From Flaccisagitta enflata (Eukaryota > Chaetognatha > Sagittoidea > Aphragmophora), in NCBI GenBank assembly GCA_965153355.1, contig OZ231128.1, positions 12,462,001 to 12,526,000 on the forward strand: DNA of 64,000 nucleotides, in the 5' to 3' direction. The notes beneath the pieces are model-generated. The model had not been told where the DNA came from. It saw only the letters and a list, made by a program, of their open reading frames with translations, and did not search any database. The position numbers and the translations under genes are program-made. This document shows positions 48,571-62,209 of this stretch, piece after piece (within the stretch, counting starts at the first letter, position 1; each line of letters begins with the position of its first letter).

Positions 48571-50125
48571 ACAAGGCCAACACCTATAAGTCGCGTGCAG
48601 GACAAAAAAAAACTGAACTGACCTGACTCCTTATTGTATCTTTTTATTAAAAATCAGACTTAAACCAGACTCAAACCAGACTCAAACCAGACTCAAACCA
48701 GACTCAAACCAGAATTAAACCAGACCAAAACCAGACCAAAACCAGACCTAAACCAGACCAAAACCAGACCTAAACCAGACCTAAACCAGACATAAATCAG
48801 ACATGAACCAGACTTAAACCAGACATTAACCAGACTTAAACCAGACTTAAGCCAGACTCAATCCAGACTTAAACCAGACTCAAACCAGACTCTAACCAGA
48901 CTCAAACCAGAATCAAACCAGACTCAAACCAGACTTAAACCAGACTTAAACCAGACTTAAACCAGACTTAAACCAGACTTAAACCAGACTTAAACCAGAC
49001 TTAAACCAGACTTAAACCAGACTTGAACCAGACTTGAACCAGACTTGAACCAGACTTGAACCAGACTTGAACCAGACTTGAACCAGACTTAAACCAGACC
49101 CAAACCAGACCCAAACCAGACCCAAACCAGCAGACTTAAACCAGCAGACTTAAACCAGCAGACTTAAACCAGCAGAGTTAAACCAGCAGAGTTAAACCAG
49201 CAGACTTAAACCAGCAGAATTTCAACCAGCAGACTTAAACCAGCAGACTTAAACCAGCAGACTAAAAAAAGCAGACTTAAACCAGCAGACCTAAACCAGC
49301 AAACCTAAACCAGCAGACTTAAACCAGAAGACGTAAACCAGCAGACGTAAACCAGCAGACGAAACCAGCAGACTTAAACCAGCCAACGAAACCAGCCAAC
49401 TTAAACCAGCAGACTTAAACCAGCAGACTTAAAACCAGCAGACCTAAACCAGCAGACGTAAACCAGCAGACGTAAACCAGCAGGCTTAAACCAACAGACT
49501 TAAACCAGCAGACTTAAACCATGACCAAAATGACCAAAATGACCAAAATGACCAAAATGACCAAAATGACCAAAAAGACCAAAATGACCGAAATGACCGA
49601 AATGACCAAATGACCAAATGACCAAAATGACCAAATGACCAAATGACCAAATGATCAAAATGACCAAAATGACCAAAATGACCAAAATGACCAAAAATGA
49701 CCAAAAATGACCAAAATGACCAAAAATGACAAAAATGACCGAAATGAACGAAATGAACGAAATGAACCAAATTGAACGAAAATGACCAAAAATGACCAAA
49801 AATGACCAAAAATGACCAAAAATGACCAAAAATGACCAAAAATGACCAAAAATGATCAAAGATGACCAAAGATGACCAAAAATGACCAAAATGACCAAAA
49901 TGTCCAAAATGACCAAAATGACCAAAAATGACCAAAAATGATAAAAAATGACCAAAAACAACCAATAATTCTCAAAAACACCAAGAAAATGATTCAAAAT
50001 AACTCCAGACGACCCAAAATGACAAAAAACGACACAAAAAAGCAAAGTGTTACGGACAGACGGACCGACCGACGGACGGACGGACCGACGGAGCGGGTTG
50101 TAGAGTCGCGTGCACGCGACTAAAA
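48571..50125 (+). mobile_element. Giant family A copy (1.55 kb) filled with tandem arrays
   Basis: Starts AACAAGGCCAACACCTATAA with 5' motif AGTCGCGTGCAGG. The interior has three successive arrays: AAACCAGACTT (11 bp, about 48655-49130), AGCAGACTTAAACC (14 bp, about 49130-49520) and AAAATGACC (8-10 bp, about 49520-49960). It closes with GACGGACCGACCGACGG, AGCGGGTTGTAG and the perfect 18-bp palindrome AGTCGCGTGCACGCGACT at 50104-50121, then AAAA. The HFGHFWSF-type minus-strand frames are repeat artefacts. Confidence 0.88.
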
Positions 50126-50421
50126 ATATCTAGTCCCTTGTGACCGCTATCTGGAGGTTCCGCTGTTGGTTCCTTTTCCTTGCTATCTGGGGGTTCCGCT
50201 GTACTAAATTGTTGATTCCTTTTCCCTACATCCATCCTTTTCTTAGCGTGAACAAGTAAAACAACTTGCCAATTAGATTTAGAAGTCCAATTAGATTTAT
50301 AAGTCCAATTTGATATTTTACAGACGTAATAGGACTAACTAACAAACTATCTAACTAACTAACTAACGCATGAACAACTCGCCAATTAATCAGCTCTACA
50401 TGTATTTGATTTTTTTTACAG
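50126..50421. other. Short intronic segment before the large tail exon
   Basis: Contains two copies of GCTATCTGGAGGTTCCGCTG (the second with one change) 45 bp apart, AACTAACTAACTAAC, and the pyrimidine tract and acceptor TTTTTTTTACAG. Confidence 0.5.
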
Positions 50422-52410
<1,989 letters not shown>

Positions 52411-52654
52411 CAGGGGGGGGGGCAAAGGGGAAGAGGAAGATCTAGTTGGAGGCGATATGATTTAGAACCTAATTACGGTCATAAGGTGTGCTTCACGGAT
52501 GAAAATAACTAAATGAGTAGTGAAAGGCAATTTTGAATATACGCATTACAGAGAGGTGCCGATTCTGCTAAGCTGCCGCACTTTTCAAAATATGTACCTA
52601 GGCTATGGACCATACGGAGATTTTTCCCCTTCTCTATAATCTCCCTTCTTGTAA
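52411..52654. other. Non-repetitive DNA, no exon supported
   Basis: After a short G run, GAGGAAGATCTAGTTGGAGG stays open briefly to a TAG, but the acceptor is poor. Confidence 0.35.
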
Positions 52655-52935
52655 ACAAGGCCAAGTAGGCCAACGATGCGTCCTCTTTGAATGAATGTTT
52701 TTTTTATGAATGAATGTTTTTTATGAATGAATGTTTTTTATGAATGAATGTTTTTTTATGAATGAATGTCATTTGTGAGTGAATTAATGATTTAATGAAT
52801 GAATTACTAGATGTATGCTTCTTTTACTGGGTCAGAACCACTTTTCTGTTGAAAAAATGCTTGATTTTGATGTTTTTAATGAATGCGTTACCAACCGACA
52901 GACAGACCAACGGACACAGCCTATTATAGAGAAAA
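52655..52935 (+). mobile_element. Family A3 copy, truncated tail
   Basis: AACAAGGCCAAGTAGGCCAA, 5' motif CGATGCGTCCTCTTTG, GAATGAATGTTTTTTATGAA units, ACCGACAGACAGACCAACG and CACAGCCTATTATAGAG. It stops before the GATGCG hairpin seen at 12666. Confidence 0.8.
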
Positions 52936-53450
52936 ACAAAGTTTGCGTGTGAGTGGCAAAGTGCGGCGATGAAAGACCAGAGGGCCACACGTTTAGTAAA
53001 TAAAGTAGTTTCGTGTATAACCATCGGAGCTAGCTACCGAGCGCCAACCTCTTGTAATCAAGTGAGAGGCTTTGTTTGGCTGAGAGCGAGGCCGAGGCGC
53101 CGCTAAGACACGGATGTTCAACAAAACATCGATCATCCCATGGCAACTACTGAGGGGCACTTTATGATCAATTTTGTCCCTTTGTACAAAGGGAGTAAAA
53201 CAATTCTTAAGAATTCAAGAAAGAAGATTTGTGCATACTAGCTTACTGCATTGTTTTTTGTTATGTCTTGAGGCCTTTTATTTGTCACAAGAATGAATTA
53301 ATATCTGATGCTTAGGATGGTACTTCCTTGTTGAAAGAATGTGTATAATACAAAAAACTGCAATATGCAAAAAAGGATTTGATCCATTAAGATACCCATA
53401 ATCAGTTCCGAGATGGATTTTGTCGCAAACATCTGCCCATAAATGCAACA
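52936..53450. other. No gene seen
   Basis: Contains GTGAGAGGCTTTGTTTGGC and GAGCGAGGCCGAGGCGCCGC, perhaps a degraded family A fragment. Nothing coding. Confidence 0.35.
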
Positions 53451-53905
53451 GGTCGCCCAAGGGCAATATGTAGTCAGCGATACCCATTGCCCTGCTTTGC
53501 ATGATTGTGAATCTGAATGAGAGGAAGCAGGGTAGCAGCCCCGTAGGGGATGAAGTTCTGTAGAACACAGGGGACTTTTGTTTGTTCGTTCATTTTTCAT
53601 TTTGTTCGTTTGTTTGTTTGTCCATCCATCCATCCCCCAGGCCCTCTCAGGCCTGAAATCCGCCCTCCCCGGCCTTGAATCTGTGAGGGCGGATTTAAGG
53701 CCTGAGAGGACAGATTTCAGGCCTGCCAGGGCAGATTCAAGGCCTGAGAGGGCAGATTTCAGGCCTGACAGGAAAGATTTCAGGCCACAGAGTGCAGATT
53801 TCAGGCCTGAGATGACCTGGGGACAAACACACGGACAAACAAACGAACAAACAAACGAATGTCCTGTGTTCTGCAGGACTTTGTCCCCTACGGGGCCGCT
53901 GCCGA
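53451..53905 (-). mobile_element. Family B1 element, inverted
   Basis: Reversed module (GTCAGCGATACCCATTGCCC), degraded arm GCAGCCCCGTAGGGGATGAA with GTTCTGTAGAACACAGGGGA. The minisatellite changes orientation midway (GGCCTGAAATCCGCCCTC, then AAGGCCTGAGAGGGCAGATT). Arm TGCAGGACTTTGTCCCCTAC then GGGGCCGCTGCC. Confidence 0.8.
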
Positions 53906-54227
53906 AAAATGAATGAGTGAATGAAGGAATTAATATGAATGAATGACATTGAATGTCCGAATGTTTTGTCTGTCGTCCGGTCTGTCTTACGTCTGTCTGT
54001 CTGTGTCTAACTCCGTCTCTCTCTCTCTCTCTCTCTCCAATTCTCCCTCCTACTCTCTAAAATACGTATGCATGGCGGAACCCAAACGATTCGCTGCTCA
54101 TTGCCTCTCGTGGCCTTTTGACTCTTCGTCAGGGTCTTTTCTTTTCACGCGTGATCACGATTCTCACAGGTTCCTTCTTTTTTCCATATTCTGTCTGTAT
54201 GTCTGTCTGCTTGTTTCCCTGTGACCA

Positions 54228-54286
<59 letters not shown>

Positions 54287-54469
54287 CTATTTGCCGGTGA
54301 CCGTATGTGTTTGCGTGTGTGTGTGTGTGTGTGTGTGTATTTATGTATGTGTGTGTGTGTGTGTGTGTGTGTTTGTGTGCCCATGTGTTGCTGTGTAGTG
54401 TGCGCATGTGTGTGTGTGTGTGTGTGTGCCATTTGCCGGTGACCGTATGTGTGTGTGTGTGTGTGTGTT

Positions 54470-54504
<35 letters not shown>

Positions 54505-54505
54505 C
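54228..54505. repeat. (GT)n array with a repeated spacer
   Basis: GT runs separated by TATTTGCCGGTGACCGTATG (about 54287) and CATTTGCCGGTGACCGTATG (about 54430), near-identical spacers that show the block was duplicated. Confidence 0.93.
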
Positions 54506-54804
54506 TATTCCTCTCTCTCTCTCTTTGTGAGACTTTTTCATTCTCTAGGTACATCACAGTCATCACGCTGAATTCATTAGGGCGGATGTCCGACCAGTTG
54601 CATCACATCACATTCGAGAATGATTGATTGATTGATTTGCATTTTGTGATCTCACGCCGATTGTCGACTTTTGTGTCTTTTCTGATGAAGGGCAGAATAC
54701 AAAGGATGGGAAGGGATTGGATGGGATGGGATGGGATGGGATGCCAGAGGTCAAGGTTGATTGGCTTCGATAACCGTAATGTCGGATTTTCGAACGACAG
54801 CAGG

Positions 54805-54862
<58 letters not shown>

Positions 54863-55115
54863 CGTTGTTGTCGTAGTCGTCGTTGATCTTTTAGTGGTCA
54901 TTGCACTACTTGTTGTCGTTGTTGTTGTTGTTTTTGTTGTTGTTGTTGTTGTTGTCGTTGTTGTTGTTGTTGTCCTTGTTGAAGTTGTTGTTGTTGTTGT
55001 TATTGTCGTTGATCTCTTGGTGGTTATTGCACTACTTGTTGTCGTTGTTGTTACTGCGTTGTTGTCGTTGTTGTTGTTGTCGTTGTTGTCCTTGTTGTAG
55101 TTGTTGTTGTTGACG
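54805..55115. repeat. (TTG)n/(TCG)n compound repeat
   Basis: TTG array with TCG and CTT variants. GATCTTTTAGTGGTCATTGC (54885 on) and GATCTCTTGGTGGTTATTGC (55010 on) show a duplication of about 125 bp. Confidence 0.93.
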
Positions 55116-55181
55116 GATACACTCGAAAATTTGTGCAGATGCAGGAAAACACGGTGGAATCACGCCCTAGAACCTGCTGCA

Positions 55182-55224
55182 TTCACTTGCTGACAGTGAA
55201 GATTCCTCACTGTCAGTAAGTGAA
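55182..55224. repeat. Hairpin with 18-bp arms and a 7-nt loop
   Basis: TTCACTTGCTGACAGTGA (55182-55199) pairs with TCACTGTCAGTAAGTGAA (55207-55224) with one mismatch. The stem is too short for a typical microRNA precursor. More likely a repeat terminus, but not assigned to a family. Confidence 0.75.
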
Positions 55225-56096
55225 TTGCTTCACTGAAGAAGCTAAGACGTGGAAGATTCATCTTACAAGTAAAGTCATTCATCATTCATGTAAAGTGTGA
55301 CAAAACCCTGCTCAACCGCCCATCCCCACTAGCTTACTGGATTTTACTTGATTTCCGATTTTCTTTCTGAAGTCATTGTGATGTCGGAACAAAACATAAC
55401 TTGCATATTGCAGACAAGTTGTTGTCTTGTTAAACATGGTAAGAATGCTATTACAGCTAGCTCTTCACAACTTTTACAGTCACTTTAAATGATAATTCCA
55501 TTTGACATGAAGCATAGAAAGATACAAATTCACCTAAACGAACGCAATCAACATCGTTAAGAATATTGTTTTGCCCCCCAAATAACAGGATCGATCTAAA
55601 TAAGAGTAAAAAGGAAAAAAACGTTGTAATGTATTTCAGCAAGATCATTGGTATTAAAAACAAGAGAACACGCATGAGCTATTGCCGTGGAAGGCTCAGA
55701 AAAATCCTAAGATTTGTTTCCATTGAGGTCCACAATAAGAGAAATGCTTTAACAATTACTTGTTACAAGTTAAAATAAAAAGAAACAACGCGAAACAACG
55801 TAAACTTGGCTGTTTTATCGTTCCTTTGAATCAGCTATACTTGCGTACGGGGATGAGATTAATTCTTGATATTAGAAAGGGACAATGGATTCGCAGTAAA
55901 CAGGCTCCTGGCAGAGCCCCCGAGTTCCCCGCTGCCGCTGAATGCTTCTCTCGAGGTAATAGTGAGATGCCCAAACCATATTATTACTTTAGTTAAACAA
56001 ATGAACTCGCATGAAAATAAGAGAATGCAAGTACACAGCCATCAATCTCGTTTGAAAAAATCTTTTGAGCTTTTTCTGAGAGATGTGTCAACTGAG
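55225..56096. other. No supported gene
   Basis: Frames of 60-80 residues occur, without splice context or motifs. Confidence 0.4.
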
Positions 56097-56939
56097 TGAT
56101 CTGAAATCAATTTTCTCTTAAAGAGCATTGATTGACGTTTTTTGCATCAAAATTTCATAGACTTTGGTCAAATAGTTTTCATTTAATATCAATTTGAAGT
56201 ATGAACAGTTTTAGGGGTAAAATAAAGGGAAAAATGTTGTTTCACAAGGTATTTCCTCTTGAAATTAGTCTCATTTCTAAACGGCTTGAGCTACAGATGG
56301 CAGATTGGTCTTAAATGAAAGATAATTTAATTTAGTTTTAGCTATCAAAAAGAGGAAACCAGGCTTGAACCTATTTGTCATACTTTTTAGTCGCGTGCAA
56401 CGCGACTCTACACCCTGCTCTGTCGATCCGTCTGTGGTCGGTCGGTCGTCGGTCGGTCCGTCCGTCCGTCACACTTTACTTTTTTGGGTTTTTTTTTTTG
56501 GGTTTTTGGCTTACTGCTCCTGCCCAAATGATTGGTGACCTCAATTATGGCCCCTGCCACCCGCACACGACTGGGGTAGCCGTGTATCCGGCCTTTTTAT
56601 TGAAAAATCCAATCAAAGAATTTTGTCCAAAAAATCGATTTCAAGGCCATGAAAATTACTCTGAATGACAATTTATTAACCAACAAAGAAAATATGAAAA
56701 ACTACATCAAATTATCTTTCATTTGAGACCAATCTGGCATTTGTAGCTCTAACGGTTTAGAAATGAGAGCATTTTAAAGAAAGACACTCTTGTAAGCAAT
56801 GTTTCAATTTTTCTTCAGCTTGAAATAGTTAAACTACTTCAAATTGAGGCTGTAGACAAACTATTCAACCTGGACCAACGAAATTTTGACACAAAAAACG
56901 TCAGACATAGTGCTTCAAGAGAAATTAGTTTCAGATCAT
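56097..56939. mobile_element. Foldback element interrupted by a family A copy
   Basis: Outer ends TGATCTGAAATCAATTTTCT and GAAATTAGTTTCAGATCA are inverted. Inside, CATTTCTAAACGGCTTGAGC and CAGATTGGTCTTAAATGAAA pair with AGCTCTAACGGTTTAGAAAT and TTTCATTTGAGACCAATCTG near 56715-56765. The family A copy at 56387-56601 separates the arms. Same foldback family as 12803-13394, more diverged. Confidence 0.8.
56387..56601 (-). mobile_element. Family A copy nested in a foldback element
   Basis: Minus strand: AAAAAGGCCGGATACACGGC, 5' motif AGTCGTGTGCGGG, GACGGACCGACC tract, tail AGTCGCGTTGCACGCGACT followed by AAAA. It inserted after the foldback element. Confidence 0.82.
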
Positions 56940-57635
56940 GAAAATAAAGCATTGAGACACAATAGCTTAATACTTTTTTTCAGTCGAGATTGATGACCCT
57001 GTAATGTATCCTTCAAAGAGTGTGACGTCCCCATGGGGTAATCAAACAAGTGTAAATGAACTTATGAAGTAAAGCTGATCCTTACATTTACCAAGACGCA
57101 GGAGAAGAACTGGTTCTCTTGATCTTGTAGATTGACATTTTATGCTCATCTCTCATGAATCCATGTCCAACTGCAATTGTTCAAAATAGTGCGCGGCTCT
57201 GCACCCGCGCGGTAGGCCGCAAGCATTAGATAGAATAGATCTAACGAGAGAACAAAGGGATATACTACACAGTGGCTATCAGCTCAAATTCCGAATTTAT
57301 ACCTTACGGACAGTTTATTTTACACACACATACATTTATCTACTTATACACACTCTTCTTTCTTTCCCTCTACGGTTTGGTTTTTTTCTCCTCCTCCTCT
57401 TCCCTTTCCGCCTGGTAGAGCATTTGCCTCCTCCTCCTCTTCTCTTCTTCTTCCTCTCCACTGGTTGTGTGCATCTATCGAGACAACACGGCCTCCTCTT
57501 TCTAGCCAACCTTCAAAAAAATAGACGATGGCGACGATGACGTCTTCAACGACGAACGCGACGACGATGACGACGTTGACGACGACCATGACGACGATGC
57601 TGAGGACTATTCGTTCAGCGTCCTAGGTTCAGAGA

Positions 57636-57785
<150 letters not shown>

Positions 57786-58078
57786 CAGAGAAACACCAGT
57801 GCCTCACCGTTTGGAATCTTAACTGAAATCTTCCTACACTGTTTTTTTCTCTCTCCAATTCAACTATTTCCATCTTAAGCAGATGTTTATCAAACACTGT
57901 TGTTTTACAATGGATGTAGAATCGATTAATCTTCCAGAACATTGGAATACGATTTTGTTATTCTAACCTTCAGACGCCATCTTGTTTGTTTGTTCTCGCT
58001 TACCGCTGCCGCGTTTCGTCCAAAGATCGAATTTGAAAACATAAATCAAGAGTTTGAAATTGTTTAAGATGTTCAAAA

Positions 58079-58262
58079 AACAAGGCCGGATACACGGCCA
58101 TCAGTTGCGGACGGGTGGGCAGGGGCGGAAATGCGCGTTTTCCCACTTTTCGACTCGATGGTTACGGACGGACGGACCGACGGACGGACGGACGGACGGA
58201 CGGACGGACGGACGGACGGACGGACAAAGCCTCTTATAGAGTTGCGTGTCCGCAACTAAAAA
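58079..58262 (+). mobile_element. Complete family A copy (AGTTGCG subfamily)
   Basis: AACAAGGCCGGATACACGGC, 5' motif AGTTGCGGACGGG, GGGCAGGGGCGGAAATGCGC, TTTTCGACTCGATGG, (GACG)n tract, AAGCCTCTTATAG and hairpin AGTTGCG-TGTC-CGCAACT at 58240-58257, then AAAAA. Confidence 0.88.
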
Positions 58263-58596
58263 GAAAAAAACGCGTGAAAGTCTTTCTTCGCTCACTAATT
58301 TGAAATAAATGGAATTACTCAGTTGGCAATACGTTCCTGCAATGGCTATTATGAGGATATGTATCTAGTTTATCTACCTTCAAACCTATCTCTCTAGAAT
58401 CTAGATCTACGATCATCTACCTGCGCCATCGGAATCGTCTGAGGAAAGCTTCTTACATACGGATTGATCAATTTCAATGGCCTTTCAACTTCCTTAATGA
58501 CTGAATTAACAAATAAAGACAATGAGGCAACAGAAACCGCTGACCATATGACACTTGAGCCACCTCCTCTATCTCCTTTCTTTCTTCCTCTTTATT

Positions 58597-58815
58597 TTTA
58601 GTTGCGGACACGTAACTCCACAAGAGGTTTTGTCCGTCCGTTGGTCCGTCCTACCGTCCGTCCGTGATGATCGAGTCGAAAAGTGGAAAACCCGGGCGTT
58701 TTAGATACGTTTTGTGCAAGTTTGTGGGGGGGGGGAGGGGGTGCCGTTGGGGAAGGGGTTGGGATGCGGATGTTGTTTGGTTGCCCCTGCTCTTCCGTCC
58801 AAAACGATATTGTTA
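58597..58815 (-). mobile_element. Family A2 copy, inverted
   Basis: TTTAGTTGCGGACACGTAAC (tail hairpin with one mismatch), GAGGTTTTGTCCGTCCGTTG, CGAGTCGAAAAGTGGAAAA, then GGTTGCCCCTGCTCTTCCGT and CGATATTGTTACCC. Confidence 0.78.
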
Positions 58816-59688
58816 CCCCGCGTCACTTGTTCTTTCTTTCTTCCGCCAGACTTTGCACCTGTGCTTTTTTCGTCATCGATGTAGATTATAACAAATCGCC
58901 TGGATTTTGAAATATTTGGGAGAGCAAAAAGGAAAAACATTTCGTTTCGCGCCAAATAAAAAAGTATCGGTTTTTTGTTCTCTTTAAAAATAGATCTTTC
59001 ATCTATCGAGATTCAAGGACGGAATTATAGATATTTCGAATATGACTTTATGGGCTCGCTTATGCCAATTGACAGATTCATGGGCTGAAATGAATAACAT
59101 GAGCGCAACAATGTACATTCACTACATGGTGTGAGTTGGACAACATAACTTTGCAATAAAAAATCAAGTGAGGACAATCTTGAGCCTTGGGAGCTCAAAC
59201 TGGTGTTTCATCCGGACCCCTCACATTTATCCTTAGAATTATCCAAATTCACCTCAAACCTTACCACAAAGCGGCGCAATAGATTCATATCGACAGCAAG
59301 AAAATCTATAATTGTCGGTTGTTTGTGAAATGTGTAAGTGACAAGAAAGAGTACCAGACGAGTGTGCTGAACGCCCTAAGTCCCTCACAGCCTTATGATC
59401 TTCCCATTGTAAAATGCTCATGACACCCACAGCCTTAAATCAAGATCCTTCCCACTAATCAAGATAAATCCACCGAGTTACTCAAACTCTGAAGAATCAT
59501 TGTAACTGTAATCCAATTTGAGCAAAACAAATTATCAAAGGATATGTGAATTATCAAAAGATAATGTAACTATCAAAGGCAATGTTGTGAAGAAACCATA
59601 CCTTAAGAGGCAAGAATCGAGTGCACATCACTAACAGGATGTGCAATGAATTTGGCAAAAAACTATTTAACTGACCCTTCCTAATTAA
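58816..59688. other. No supported gene
   Basis: Non-repetitive in appearance; no exon or RNA gene recognised. Confidence 0.4.
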
Positions 59689-59844
59689 ACAAGGCCGGAT
59701 ACACGGCCAATACCAGTCGCGGACGGGTGGGCAGGGGCGGAAATGCGTGTTTTCCCACTTTTCGACTCGATCACCACGGACCAACCAACCGACCAACAGA
59801 CGGACGGACAAAGCCTCTTATAGAGTCGCTGGTCCGCGACTGAT
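59689..59844 (+). mobile_element. Complete family A copy (AGTCGCGGAC subfamily)
   Basis: AACAAGGCCGGATACACGGC, 5' motif AGTCGCGGACGGG, GGGCAGGGGCGGAAATGCG, TTTTCGACTCGATCACC, GACCAACCAACCGACC tract, AAGCCTCTTATAG, hairpin AGTCGC-TGGTCC-GCGACT at 59824-59841. Confidence 0.88.
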
Positions 59845-59918
59845 AAGGCGAAAATACATGAGTTAGTCTAAAATTTTTACCAGTAATGGCAGCTGTCGCC
59901 CTGAGGAAAAAAGTCATA

Positions 59919-61127
59919 ACACCTGTCCCACAATTATTGTCAAAAGATCAAACAACTGTCAAATCTAAGCGGAGATAATTGACTACATGTAATTTTTTTC
60001 ATCAATCATTTTGCTCATGAATTTTGCCTAAATTGCTTCATGCTGAATCGAAAAAGATGATAAACAATCCAAACATTCCCCACGGAAATCACTGCAAAAT
60101 TACCAGAAAAACCTCATCAACTTCAAATGTCTACCAAATCTATATGAAGATAGATAATCAGATGCGGATTTTACGACTAAAAAGCTTATGAAAAGTTTTT
60201 TAATTTGCTTATGGATTTTGATTGAATTTTTAAAAATGAAGGTTTTCAAAATTCAAAACTAAGTCATAGAAAAATTGAGACTTAAATGTTGTTAGTTAGT
60301 GGTCAAGTTGTGTTAAAGATATAGATAAGCAACCAAAATCGGACAAAGTATGAAAATGTATGCAAAGTATACCAGAAAAAACATAACTAATATCCAATTC
60401 TAGGGATTTATATTATTTCTTAAAACTAGTGATGATAAAAAATCTCAGAATCAAGTCAAAATTTTGGGATTTTACTGTCCATCCTGTACTAGACCAATTT
60501 TTACCCCAGGAATCCGAATTTGCAGTCAAAAATGGTCTCAGGTCAATATTTTGATCGACTACGGCTACATTTCTCAGGTCAAAATACTATATAAGGTCAA
60601 ATTTTCAAAATTGGAAATTTGTCAATCTGATTGCAGATTCAAAATCCTTGGAAAAAACTATGATAAGAAAGTGTCTTTCTTTTTTTTAAATTCTGAGTGG
60701 AACATTGTCAAAATTAGCGTCAACCATCCAAAATAGAGTAAAATTGCTCTTTTGTCTAAATTTGACCTTATTTTGGTCGATAATGTAAATTTTGACCATG
60801 TTCTAATCAAAATTTTCAAAAAAGAAAGACACTTTCTTAACACAGTTTTTTGCAAGGATTTTGAATCTGGAATCAGATTGACAAATTTCCAATTTTGAAA
60901 ATTTGACCTTATATGGCAATATGACCTGAGAAATGTAGCCGTAGTCGATGGAAATATTGACCTGAGACCATTTTTGGCTGCAGATTTGGATTCCTGGGGT
61001 CAAAATTGGTATAGTATAGGATGGACGGTAAGATCACAGAATTTTGACTTGATCCTGAGATTTTTTACTAGTGATGATGTATCTACAGTTGAACTACTTC
61101 CTTGACAATAATTGTGGGACAGGTGTT
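59919..61127. mobile_element. Foldback element, ~1.2 kb
   Basis: Outer ends AACACCTGTCCCACAATTAT and ATAATTGTGGGACAGGTGTT are inverted. Inner arms run about 60424-60720 and 60790-61077, for example CAATCTGATTGCAGATTCAA against its complement near 60865, and AAGAAAGTGTCTTTCTTTTT against AAAAAGAAAGACACTTTCTT. About 450 bp on the left has no partner and may be a later insertion. Confidence 0.8.
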
Positions 61128-61199
61128 AAGCAATTCTTTTTATTTATCAGAATAAATCAAGAGCTATGTATTATATGAATTGATTGTATCGAAAATTAG

Positions 61200-61400
61200 A
61201 GAAAAATGGAACTGTGCCAAATGAGCTAGATGAGCTAAAATACTTAAAATCGCTTATGCAGACGACTAGCTATGCTCACTAAAAACATTTAATTATCCCA
61301 TTTGGAATCAGAAAAGGGGACAGCTAAATGAGCTAGAATACTAAAAAACACTCTCATAGATGAACAGCTATGCTCATAAATATGTTCTAGTATTTCCACA
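61200..61400. repeat. Satellite related to 7110-7545, two copies
   Basis: CAAATGAGCTAGATGAGCTA, CTAGCTATGCTCA and CATAGATGAACAGCTATGCT match the 155-bp unit near the start of the window. Confidence 0.75.
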
Positions 61401-61418
61401 TTCAGACGCATATCAAAA

Positions 61419-62178
61419 CAGAGTAAGAGAGAGAAAGAGTAAGAGAGAGAAAGAGTAAGAGAGAGAAAGAGTAAGAGAGAGAAAGAGTAAGAGAGAGAAA
61501 GAGTAAGAGAGAGAAAAGAGTGAGAGAGAAAAAGAGTGATATATTATATATATATATTTATATATATATATATATATAACCCGCTGAGAGAGACAAAGAG
61601 AGAGAGAGAGAGAAAGAGGAGAGAGAGAGAAAGAGTGAGAGAGAGAAAGAGTGAGAGAGAGAGAGACGAGTGAGAGAGAGAAAGAGTGAGAGAGAGAAAG
61701 AGTGAGAGAGAGAAAGAGTGAGAGAGAGAAAGAGTGAGAGAGAGAAAGAGTGAGAGAGAGAAAGAGTGAGAGAGAGAAAGAGTGAGAGAGAGAAAGAGTG
61801 AGAGAGAGAAAGAGTGAGAGAGAGAAAGAGTGAGAGAGAGAAAGAGTGAGAGAGAGAAAGAGTGAGAGAGAGAAAGAGTGAGAGAGAGAAAGAGAGAGAG
61901 AGAGAAAGAGTGAGAGAGAGAAAGAGTGAGAGAGAGAAAGAGAGAGAGAGAGAAAGAGTGAGAGAGAGAGAAAGAGTGAGAGAGAGAGAAAGAGTGAGAG
62001 AGAGAGAAAGAGTGAGAGAGAGAGAAAGAGTGAGAGAGAGAAAGAGAGGGAGAGTGAGAGAAAAAGAGTGAGTGAGAGAAAGAGTGAGAGAGAGAAAGAG
62101 AGAGAGAGAGAGAAAGAGTGAGAGAGAAAGAGTGAGAGAGAAAGAAAGAGGAGAGAGAGAAAGAAGTGAGAGAGAGAA

Positions 62179-62209
<31 letters not shown>

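Noticed and set aside
54549-54571. Possible last coding exon behind TTTTTCATTCTCTAG
   Set aside because: Joined in phase to 51706 it would add only GTSQSSR and a stop, with no resemblance to transporter C-termini. Another frame reads YITVITLNSLGRMSDQ but is out of phase.
57507-57627. Asp-rich open segment (KKIDDGDDDVFNDERDDDDD) behind a TTTCTAG acceptor
   Set aside because: It is a GAC/GAT repeat next to (GA)n with no clear donor and no partner exon in phase. It could be coding, but I cannot support it.
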